Assembly: GCA_904420585.1 (NCBI GenBank) | Contig: CAJFVX010000021.1 | Coordinates: 83,319 to 120,215, forward strand | Reading direction: 5' to 3' | DNA: 36,897 nt | Source of the DNA: Candidatus Howiella intestinavium | Lineage (GTDB): Bacteria > Bacillota > Clostridia > Oscillospirales > Acutalibacteraceae | Part shown: piece after piece, positions 8,156 to 14,627 of the stretch | Layout: each line of letters starts with the position of its first letter | Position numbering within the stretch: the stretch's first letter is position 1 | Notes under the pieces: model-generated | Database searches by the model: none | What the model was told of the DNA's origin: nothing | What the model saw: only the letters and a program-made list of their open reading frames with translations | Program-made: the position numbers and the translations under genes

Positions 8156-8599
8156 ATGAAGATGACCAATCAGGAATACGACAAGATGGTGGGCAAGGCT
8201 TCGCCGGCTTCCCCCAAGCTGAAGGACTTTATCTGGGCTTTCGTGGTCGGCGGGCTCATCTGTACTTTGGGCCAGCTGCTCCATGATTTATTCGGCCTGG
8301 CGGGTATGAGTGAGACCCAGGTCAAGGCCGCGGTGCCTGTGACCCTGATTTTCTTAGCCGCCCTGGCCACCGGCCTGCGGCTCTTTGACCGGCTGGCCAA
8401 GCACGCCGGGGCGGGTACATTGGTACCCATCACCGGCTTTGCCAACGCCATTGTATCCCCGGCCATGGAGTTCAAGGCCGAGGGGTATGTGCTGGGCATC
8501 GGGGCCAAGATGTTCACCATCGCGGGGCCAGTGCTGGTCTATGGCATTACCGCCAGCGTAATCTACGGATTGTTCCTCATCCTGTTTACCATGCTTTAA
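8156..8599 (+). CDS. spoVAC: Stage V sporulation protein AC
   Basis: A 147-residue membrane protein of the SpoVAC/SpoVAE family, part of the inner-spore-membrane machinery that moves dipicolinic acid into the forespore and out at germination. In Bacillus SpoVAC acts as a mechanosensitive channel. A charged N-terminus (MTNQEYDKMVGKASPASP) is followed by about four hydrophobic segments and the conserved GFANAIVSPAMEFKAEG block. The start has AAGGAGG 8-9 nt upstream. Expression is expected in the forespore (sigma G). GAATA at 8093 and GGATAAAA at 8117 resemble such elements but the spacing is about 2 nt too long, so I do not call a promoter. spoVAD follows after 27 nt. Confidence 0.93.
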   Translation: MKMTNQEYDKMVGKASPASPKLKDFIWAFVVGGLICTLGQLLHDLFGLAGMSETQVKAAVPVTLIFLAALATGLRLFDRLAKHAGAGTLVPITGFANAIVSPAMEFKAEGYVLGIGAKMFTIAGPVLVYGITASVIYGLFLILFTML

Positions 8600-8626
8600 T
8601 AACCGAAAAGCGGAAGGAGAATCGCT

Positions 8627-9637
8627 ATGCCCAATCGGGTGGGGCAGCGCACGCTGCAGCTGCACAATCGGCCGGCCGTGGCCGGCTACGCCGCCGTGGT
8701 GGGCCAGAAGGAGGGGGAAGGCCCCCTGGCCGACCAGTTTGACCGGATAAACGAGGACAGCCTGCTGGGAGAGGCGTCCTTTGAGCGGGCCGAGTCGGCC
8801 CTGCAGAAAATGGCCGTGGGCATCGCCCTGGAGAAGGCCGGCTGCACGGCGGGGGACGTCCAGTATATCTTTGCCGGGGACCTGCTGAACCAGTGCATCG
8901 GCAGCTCCTTCGGCCTGCGGGATTACAACATCCCCTTTATCGGCCTGTACGGCGCCTGCTCCACCATGGCGCTGTCCCTGGCCATGGCCGCCATATTCGT
9001 GGACAGCGGGGCGGCCACCCTGACGGCCGCCGTCACCTCCTCCCACTTCTGCGCCGCCGAACGGCAGTTCCGGTTTCCCCTGGAATACGGCGGGCAGCGT
9101 CCCCCCACGGCCCAGTGGACGGTGACCGGCGCGGGGGCGGCCATTGTGGCGGCCCAGGGGGGCGGCCCCTTTGTCCAGGCCGTGACCGTGGGGAAGATGG
9201 TGGATTTGGGGGTAAAGGACGCCAACAACATGGGGGCGGCCATGGCCCCGGCGGCGGCCCAGACCATCGAGGACTTTTTGCAGGATACCGGCACCGCGCC
9301 GGCCGACTACGATTTAATCCTCACCGGCGATTTGGGCGAGGTGGGCTCCGGCCTGCTTATGGAGCTGCTGGAAAAGGACGGCATCGACATCAGCGGCGTA
9401 CACAATGACTGCGGCCTGCTGATTTTTGACCGGGAGAACCAGGACGTCCACGCCGGCGGGTCGGGCTGCGGCTGCGCGGGCAGCGTGCTCTGCTCCTATA
9501 TTTTCAACCAGCTGCGGGAGGGAAAGCTGCAGAATATCCTCTTCTGCGCCACCGGCGCCCTTATGTCCACCACCTCCAGCCAGCAGGGGGAGAGCATCCC
9601 CGGCGTGGCCCATTTGCTGCAGATTACGGCCAGGTAG
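8627..9637 (+). CDS. spoVAD: Stage V sporulation protein AD
   Basis: A 336-residue thiolase-fold protein, the dipicolinic-acid-binding member of the SpoVA complex on the spore inner membrane. Recognisable blocks are the N-terminal NRPAVAGYAAVVG, the glycine-rich FIGLYGACSTMALSL around the former thiolase cysteine, the middle YGGQRPPTAQWTVTGAGA, and the C-terminal HAGGSGCGCAGSVL. Length is normal. The ATG at 8627 has GGAAGGAG upstream. In most spore formers spoVAE follows; here the gene is followed by hairpins, repeat R1 and then convergent nadC, so spoVAE is missing from this locus. Confidence 0.95.
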   Translation: MPNRVGQRTLQLHNRPAVAGYAAVVGQKEGEGPLADQFDRINEDSLLGEASFERAESALQKMAVGIALEKAGCTAGDVQYIFAGDLLNQCIGSSFGLRDYNIPFIGLYGACSTMALSLAMAAIFVDSGAATLTAAVTSSHFCAAERQFRFPLEYGGQRPPTAQWTVTGAGAAIVAAQGGGPFVQAVTVGKMVDLGVKDANNMGAAMAPAAAQTIEDFLQDTGTAPADYDLILTGDLGEVGSGLLMELLEKDGIDISGVHNDCGLLIFDRENQDVHAGGSGCGCAGSVLCSYIFNQLREGKLQNILFCATGALMSTTSSQQGESIPGVAHLLQITAR

Positions 9638-9646
9638 GCGGATTTG

Positions 9647-9757
9647 CTTATGCAGCGCAAAAGCGCTGCATCGGGGAACCCCCGGCGAGGGTTCCCCGTG
9701 TGAAAACCTTCCCCCGGAAGGTTTTCACGCCCCCTCCTGCGCTTCTTGATGCATAAG
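9647..9757 (+). repeat. Row of three perfect hairpins flanked by an 8-bp inverted repeat
   Basis: Right after spoVAD come three hairpins: ATGCAGCGC/GCGCTGCAT with an AAAA loop (9650-9671), CGGGGAACC/GGTTCCCCG (9672-9698), and a perfect 13-bp stem GTGAAAACCTTCC/GGAAGGTTTTCAC (9700-9728). The outer edges carry CTTATGCA (9647-9654) and TGCATAAG (9750-9757), which are inverted copies of each other. There is no long T-tract. R1 copy 2 begins where this block ends. The whole could be a small mobile or structured element; I do not recognise it. Confidence 0.7.
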
Positions 9758-9839
9758 GGATTTCGCGTCCTGCGGGACGCGAGGAGGGGCCTTGCCCCTC
9801 CACCCCACCGCTTTTTGAAAAAAGCGGCCAAAAACTTTT
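9754..9839 (+). repeat. Intergenic repeat R1, copy 2 (three hairpins)
   Basis: An 86-nt copy of the element at 5575-5660, here on the plus strand downstream of spoVAD. Stems are CGCGTCC/GGACGCG, GGAGGGGC/GCCCCTCC (CTT loop) and CCGCTTTT/AAAAGCGG, ending GGCCAAAAACTTTT. Relative to copy 1 an A-T pair becomes G-C in the first stem, and in the second stem both sides change together so pairing is kept. Confidence 0.8.
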
Positions 9840-9901
9840 CTGCCAAAAAACTGCGGGGCGCCCGGTCCATGGGCGTCCCGCGATTTTACTTATATGGCTA
9901 T

Positions 9902-10738
9902 TTACTTTTCCGGCGTGATTTTCATGGAGATGTCGAAGGCCTTGACCGAGTGGGTCAGCGCCCCGATGGAGATGATGTCCACCCCGGTTTCGGCCACCTG
10001 CCGCAGGGTTTCGGCCGTGATGCCTCCCGAGGCCTCCAGCAGCGCCCGGCCGGCGGTCATCTCCACCGCCCGGCGCATGGTGTCGCAGTCCATGTTGTCC
10101 AGCATGATGACCTCCACGCCGCAGGAAAGGGCTTCGGCCACCTCCTCCAGCGTCCGGGTCTCCACCTCCAGCTTGACCATATGTCCCAGCCTGCCCCGGA
10201 GCTTTTCCACGGCGGGGGTGATGCCCCCGGCGGCGTCGATGTGGTTGTCCTTGAGCATGGCTCCGTCGGACAGGTTGAACCGGTGGTTCCGGCCCCCGCC
10301 GCAGACCACGGCGTACTTCTGTAAAGGCCGCAGGCCGGGCAGGGTCTTGCGGGTGTCGGTTATCATGGCCCGCGTGCCCTTGACCAGCTCCACCGCCTGG
10401 GCGGTGGCCGTGGCGATGCCCGACATGTGCTGCAAAAGGTTCAGCGCCGTCCGCTCCCCCTTTAGGAGCACCGACGTAAGGCCGGTGACGGTGGCGAAAA
10501 CCTCCCCCTTCTCCAGCCGGTGGCCGTCCTTTTTAAACTTTTGGAAGGTAATGGCCGGATCCAGCAGGGTAAAGACCCGCTCAGCCACATCCAAGCCGCA
10601 GAGCACCCCGTCGGCCTTGGCCAAAAACCGGCCGGTGGAGCGTTCATCCTCCAGCAGGTAGTCGGCGGTGGTGTCGATGTAATTGACGTCCTCCAGCAGG
10701 GCGGTTTTGATAATATCGTCGATGTAAAACTGCATCAT
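9902..10738 (-). CDS. nadC: Nicotinate-nucleotide diphosphorylase (carboxylating), quinolinate phosphoribosyltransferase
   Basis: A 278-residue cytosolic enzyme that turns quinolinate and PRPP into nicotinate mononucleotide, the last de novo step before the shared NAD pathway. Family motifs are LLEDVNYIDTTAD near the start, GERTALNLLQHMSGIAT, the active-site stretch DTRKTLPGLRPLQKYAV, then NHRFNLSDGAMLKDNH, and the C-terminal ASGGI and ISIGALTHS. Length is typical. The start ATG (10738) overlaps the nadB stop codon in ATGATG, with GGAGGAGG upstream inside nadB, so the genes are translationally coupled. The same frame is open upstream but only as an out-of-frame shadow of nadB. Confidence 0.96.
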   Translation of the reverse strand: MMQFYIDDIIKTALLEDVNYIDTTADYLLEDERSTGRFLAKADGVLCGLDVAERVFTLLDPAITFQKFKKDGHRLEKGEVFATVTGLTSVLLKGERTALNLLQHMSGIATATAQAVELVKGTRAMITDTRKTLPGLRPLQKYAVVCGGGRNHRFNLSDGAMLKDNHIDAAGGITPAVEKLRGRLGHMVKLEVETRTLEEVAEALSCGVEVIMLDNMDCDTMRRAVEMTAGRALLEASGGITAETLRQVAETGVDIISIGALTHSVKAFDISMKITPEK

Positions 10739-12186
10739 CTGTGTGCGACCTCCTCCAAAATGATGCCGGCCACCCGGCAGAGGCTCTTGGCCTCCACAAA
10801 GTCGGGGGTCACGGCGAAATAGCTGCGGTAGAGCCGCTTGCGGTAGCTTTCCACCTGGATAAGGCCCCGCTCGGCGGCGTCGTAGTCGGGGATGACAAAG
10901 TAGGCCTGCTGCAAAATCTGCCGCACCGCCGTCCGGATGCCGGTGGGCAGGGGGGCCCCCTCCATCACGTGGGCGGGGGGCAGGTCTCCCAGGGGGCCGC
11001 CGTCGGTGCGGCCGCCTATATCCTCCGCCGCCCGGCGGCCGAAGACCAGCGCCTCCAGCAGGGAGTTGGAGGCCAGCCGGTTCTTGCCGTGTACCCCGGT
11101 GTGGGAGCATTCCCCTACGGCGTACAGCCGGTTTAGCCGGGTGCGGGCGTGAAGGTCCACGTCGATGCCGCCCATGAGGTAGTGCTGACAGGGGAAGACG
11201 GGAATCCAGTCTTTGGTGATGTCCACCCCTTCCTCCAGACATTTCTCGTAAATCATGGGGAAGCGGTTTTTGACAAAATCCGGGTCTTTGCGGGTGATGT
11301 CCAGATAGAAATTCTCGTTGCCCGTCCGGCGGGATTCCAGCATAATCGAGCGGGACACCACGTCCCGGGGAGCCAGCTCCAGCCGCTCGTCGTACCGCTG
11401 CATAAACCGCTGGCCGTCGCCGTTGAGCAGGTAGGCTCCCTCTCCCCGCACGGCCTCGCTGATGAGGAACCGCTCCCGGTCGGGGGCGGCCGCAAAGGCG
11501 GTGGGGTGGAACTGGACATAGTGCAGGTTCTGGATTTTCGCCCCTAGGTCATAGGCCATGGCGATGCCGTCGCCGGTGGCGATGGCCGAGTTGGTGGTGT
11601 ACTGGTACACCCGCCCGATGCCCCCGGTGGCCAGGATGCAGTAGGGGGCGGCGGCCCGGAAATACTGCCCTTCCTGCAAAAAGGTGGCGCAAAGCCCTCC
11701 GGACATTTCGTCCAGGAAGCACATCTGGGTGTTTTCTTCGATGTGGATATTGGGCCGTTTTTTCACCGCTTCTATCAGGGTGCGCATGATTTCGGCGCCG
11801 GTGGAGTCCTTGTGGTGGACGATGCGGTGGTGGCCGTGGCCCCCCTCCAGGGTCTGGTGCAGCCGGCCGTCAGGGCCCCGGTCAAAGTCGGCCCCCAGCT
11901 CCACAATCTTCCGGACGTCGGCCGGCCCCTCCTCCACCAGCACCCGGACGGCCTCCGGCCGGTTGGCCTGGCCCCCGGCTATCATGGTGTCCCGGAAATG
12001 GTTTTCGTAGCTGTCGTTGACCGTGTCCAGCACGGCGGCCACGCCCCCCTGGGCCAGAGAGCTGTTGCAGAGGGTCAGCTCCCGCTTGCAGGCCAGCAAT
12101 GCATTGCAGCCTTCATCCAGATGCAGGGCGGCGTACAGGCCCGCTACCCCGCCGCCGACAATGATGACGTCATACTGTCTGTCCAT
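10735..12186 (-). CDS. nadB: L-aspartate oxidase
   Basis: A 483-residue flavoprotein that oxidises L-aspartate to iminoaspartate, the first step of quinolinate synthesis; in anaerobes fumarate can accept the electrons. It has the FAD-binding DVIIVGGGVAGLYAAL at the N-terminus, SSLAQGGVAA, the substrate-loop segment GGHGHHRIVHHKD, HPTAF, RGEGAYL, and GGIDVDLHARTRLNRLYAVGE before the C-terminal helical part. I chose ATG 12186 because it opens directly into the FAD domain. A further ATG at 12294 overlaps the -10 promoter element, so it cannot be the start. nadC is coupled downstream. nadA, the usual partner, is not in the window. Confidence 0.94.
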   Translation of the reverse strand: MDRQYDVIIVGGGVAGLYAALHLDEGCNALLACKRELTLCNSSLAQGGVAAVLDTVNDSYENHFRDTMIAGGQANRPEAVRVLVEEGPADVRKIVELGADFDRGPDGRLHQTLEGGHGHHRIVHHKDSTGAEIMRTLIEAVKKRPNIHIEENTQMCFLDEMSGGLCATFLQEGQYFRAAAPYCILATGGIGRVYQYTTNSAIATGDGIAMAYDLGAKIQNLHYVQFHPTAFAAAPDRERFLISEAVRGEGAYLLNGDGQRFMQRYDERLELAPRDVVSRSIMLESRRTGNENFYLDITRKDPDFVKNRFPMIYEKCLEEGVDITKDWIPVFPCQHYLMGGIDVDLHARTRLNRLYAVGECSHTGVHGKNRLASNSLLEALVFGRRAAEDIGGRTDGGPLGDLPPAHVMEGAPLPTGIRTAVRQILQQAYFVIPDYDAAERGLIQVESYRKRLYRSYFAVTPDFVEAKSLCRVAGIILEEVAHR

Positions 12187-12282
12187 AATTTCCACGTCCC
12201 TGTAGAGCGGTATGCCGCCCTCTATTTTGGATGCCGTCCGCTGCGGCCGGTTGGGGCCTGCGGCGCATCCGGTATGATTTGT

Positions 12283-12291
12283 ATTGTAGCA
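12283..12291 (-). promoter_or_regulatory. Probable extended -10 promoter of nadBC
   Basis: On the minus strand TGC followed by TACAAT (TACAAT at 12288 to 12283) forms an extended -10; the -35 region is poor. It lies about 97 nt before the nadB ATG. I did not find a regulator site that I can name. Confidence 0.45.
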
Positions 12292-12341
12292 CAAACCGGC
12301 AGCCGGGGGAAGGGGCGGGCCGGCATTTCGGAAGGCTGCCC

Positions 12342-12375
12342 AAAAAAACGGCCCCGGCGGCAGGGATATCAGGCC
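12342..12375 (-). terminator. Possible weak terminator after the sensor kinase gene
   Basis: On the minus strand a GC-rich stretch with GGCC...GGCC and CCC...GGGG pairings ends in seven T (12348 to 12342), just after the kinase stop codon. The stem is short and bulged, so efficiency is doubtful, but position and T-tract fit a terminator separating the kinase from nadB. Confidence 0.35.
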
Positions 12376-13718
12376 TTGACAGGCTCTGCAGCCGCCGGCT
12401 CCGGCCCGGGCAGCCGGACGGTGAAGACCGAGCCTTCTCCCGGCCGGCTCTCCACCTGGATTTCCCCGCCGTAGAGCTGGACAATGTGCTTGACGATGGA
12501 AAGCCCCAGCCCCGTGCCGCCCATCTCCCGCGAACGGCCCTTGTCCACCCGGTAGAACCGTTCAAACAGCCGCTCAAAGTGGGAAGGGTCGATGCCGATG
12601 CCCGTGTCGGCTACCCGGACGATAAGGGCATCCCCCTCCCGGCGGGCGGAGGCCTCCACGCTGCCCCCCGGCCGGTTGTATTTCAAGGCGTTGTCCAGCA
12701 GGTTGGTGAAGAGCTGCCGCAGGCGCAGGGGATTGGCTGTGATAGACAGCCCCGGTTCGGCGTCTGTGTGCAAAGTCACCTGCTGCTTTTGGGCCAAAGG
12801 CCGCAGGGAGCGGGTGATTTCCCCCAGGATGGCCGACAAATCGCAGGATTGCAGATGCATGTCCCTGCTGTTTTCGATTTCGCCCAGCAGCAGCAAATCG
12901 TCGATAAGGTGCTGCAGCCGCTCGGCCTCAATCTGCATAATCTCGTAGAAATCCTGCCGCACCGCCTCCTTCCGGGGCTCTCCCTTCAGCAGTTCGATAT
13001 ACCCCATGATGGAGGTGAGGGGCGTTTTCAACTCGTGGGTCACATTGGCCACAAACTGGCTGCGCATGGTCTCCAGCTTGCGCAGCTTGGTCACGTCGGC
13101 CATGACGGCCAGGGCGCCGGACATGGGCCGCAGGGGGGCGATGTAGACCTCCAGCATCCGGCCGTCGGGCAGGGTCAGGGTTTCCCGGCCGGGTTTCCCC
13201 GCCTGCATGGCGGCCAGCAGACGGCTGCGCAGGTCGGCGGCGGTACCCCCGGCCAGGATTTGCCCGTCCGCCAGGGTGCAATCCAGCAGCTGGCCGGCCC
13301 GGTCGTTGTATAAAAGCGTCCGGCCGTCGGCGTCCACGGCCACCACCCCGTCGTCCATGCCCTCCAGCACGCCCCGCATCTGGGCCCGCTGCTGCCGGAG
13401 TTCCTCCCGGGTGTTCTGCAGGCTTTCCGCCATGGCGTTGATGCCGCCCCGCAGGGGGAGCAGGGGACCGGCTTGAAACGAAGCCCGGCGGGTGTAATCT
13501 CCGGAGGCGATGGCCGCTGCTGTTTGGGCCAGTTTATCTGTCTCGGCCGCCTGCCTGCGGCGGCCGATGCCCATGGCGAGCAATCCTGCCGCCCCGCCCA
13601 GCAGCAGTCCCGCCGCAAAGAGGATAATCCCGGATACCTCCTCTGCGGCAAAGCAGTAAAAAAGGCAGGCGGCGCCCAGAAGGGCTGCCGCCAGCGCGCC
13701 TGTAAAATATCCTTTCAT
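12369..13718 (-). CDS. PhoR-like sensor histidine kinase
   Basis: A 449-residue membrane kinase. Two hydrophobic segments (about 7-24 and 29-49) are separated by only a few residues, so there is almost no external sensor domain. A short HAMP-like stretch (about 52-105) and a PAS domain (about 113-210) follow, then the dimerisation/phosphoacceptor helix with His228 in NVTHELKTPLTS, and the ATPase domain with N-box LLDNALKY (Asn343), DTGIG (371-375), FERFYR and GGTGLGLS (400-407). The order matches PhoR-type kinases of Firmicutes. It starts 15 nt after the response regulator stop codon, so both are one operon. The signal is unknown; the tiny outer loop suggests a membrane or cytoplasmic cue. 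Confidence 0.9.
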   Translation of the reverse strand: MKGYFTGALAAALLGAACLFYCFAAEEVSGIILFAAGLLLGGAAGLLAMGIGRRRQAAETDKLAQTAAAIASGDYTRRASFQAGPLLPLRGGINAMAESLQNTREELRQQRAQMRGVLEGMDDGVVAVDADGRTLLYNDRAGQLLDCTLADGQILAGGTAADLRSRLLAAMQAGKPGRETLTLPDGRMLEVYIAPLRPMSGALAVMADVTKLRKLETMRSQFVANVTHELKTPLTSIMGYIELLKGEPRKEAVRQDFYEIMQIEAERLQHLIDDLLLLGEIENSRDMHLQSCDLSAILGEITRSLRPLAQKQQVTLHTDAEPGLSITANPLRLRQLFTNLLDNALKYNRPGGSVEASARREGDALIVRVADTGIGIDPSHFERLFERFYRVDKGRSREMGGTGLGLSIVKHIVQLYGGEIQVESRPGEGSVFTVRLPGPEPAAAEPVKA

Positions 13719-13733
13719 CCATCCGTCCCCCGT

Positions 13734-14441
13734 CTAATCCCCGTCTTTTTCCGGCGGGGCAAAGCGGTAGCCCACCCCCCGCAGGGTATGGATATACCGC
13801 CCGGTCTTATCCTCCCGCTCCAGCTTCTGGCGCAGGTACCGGATGTGTACATCCACCGTCCGGGCCTCGCCGGCGTAGCCAACCCCCCAGACCGTATCCA
13901 GCAGCTGCTCCCGGGTGAGTACCTGGCCCGAATGGCGCATAAGGAAGGAAAGCAGGTCGAATTCCTTGGCCGTCAGCTCCAGGGGGCGTCCTTCCAGGTC
14001 GGCCTGCCGGCTGTCCAGGTTCATGGTAAGGCCTCCGGCCCGCAGCAGCCGGGGCTGGGCGGAGAGATACTCCTTGCGCCGGATGAGGGCCTTGGCCCGG
14101 GCGGCCAGCTCCCGCAGGGAAAAGGGTTTGGAAAGGTAGTCGTCCGCCCCTACGGTCAGCCCGGCCACCCGGTCGCCCTCGTCGCTGCGGGCGGTGAGCA
14201 TGAGCACCGGCACCGGCCGGGTGGCCGGGTCGGCCCGCAGCCGGCGGCAGACCTCCAGTCCGTCCGGCTCGGGCATCATCCAGTCCAGCACCACCAGGTC
14301 GGGCAGGGTATGCCGCAGGGCGGCCAGCAGGGTTACGCCGTCGGAAAATTCCTCCGTTTTATACCCCTCGTCCCGCAGGGCCACCGACACCAGCCGCCGG
14401 ATGCTGGGCTCGTCGTCGGCTATGTAAATGGATTGGGCCAC
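13734..14441 (-). CDS. PhoP/OmpR-family response regulator
   Basis: A 235-residue transcription regulator with a receiver domain (acidic pair DD near residues 9-10, phosphoacceptor Asp53 in LVVLDWMMPEPDG, conserved Thr in MLTAR, Lys in YLSKPF) and a C-terminal winged helix (LTAKEFDLLSFLMRHSG, RTVDVHIRYLRQKLE, and IHTLRGVGYRF). I favour the GTG at 14441: the AAGGAGG sits 7 nt before it but only 1 nt before the in-frame ATG at 14447, which is too close. The regulator precedes its kinase on the minus strand. It has its own promoter at about 14500. Confidence 0.9.
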   Translation of the reverse strand: MAQSIYIADDEPSIRRLVSVALRDEGYKTEEFSDGVTLLAALRHTLPDLVVLDWMMPEPDGLEVCRRLRADPATRPVPVLMLTARSDEGDRVAGLTVGADDYLSKPFSLRELAARAKALIRRKEYLSAQPRLLRAGGLTMNLDSRQADLEGRPLELTAKEFDLLSFLMRHSGQVLTREQLLDTVWGVGYAGEARTVDVHIRYLRQKLEREDKTGRYIHTLRGVGYRFAPPEKDGD

Positions 14442-14499
14442 GCCCATCCCTCCTTTTCGCGCCGGGTCAGTCAGTCCGGCCGAGAGAATCATTTATTTT

Positions 14500-14508
14500 A
14501 TTATAACA
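14500..14508 (-). promoter_or_regulatory. Probable extended -10 promoter of the two-component operon
   Basis: Minus-strand TGT-TATAAT (TATAAT at 14505 to 14500), an extended -10 about 60 nt before the regulator start. The -35 region is weak. It lies between the clpB terminator hairpin and the regulator. Confidence 0.5.
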
Positions 14509-14570
14509 TACTTCCCTCTTTGCCGCCAGACGCAAACCGCCCCAGGGATGCAGCCTGCCCCAAGATGCAA

Positions 14571-14613
14571 ATCCGCCCACAGGCGAAGCCATAGGCCGCG
14601 TCTGTGGGCGGAT
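14571..14613 (-). terminator. Hairpin terminator after clpB
   Basis: A 12-bp perfect stem (ATCCGCCCACAG with CTGTGGGCGGAT), extended inward by GCC/GGC, lies 14 nt after the clpB stop codon. The tail is TTGCATCTTG, poor in T, so termination may be partial. Confidence 0.55.
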
Positions 14614-14627
14614 GTCGGGTAAAGGGA

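Noticed and set aside
12187-12294. Upstream ATG (12294) as the nadB start
   Set aside because: It overlaps the -10 element TACAAT and would add 36 residues not found in L-aspartate oxidases.
14442-14492. ATG 14492 or ATG 14447 as the response-regulator start
   Set aside because: ATG 14492 overlaps the promoter leader and has no ribosome site. ATG 14447 is 1 nt from the AAGGAGG; GTG 14441 has correct spacing.
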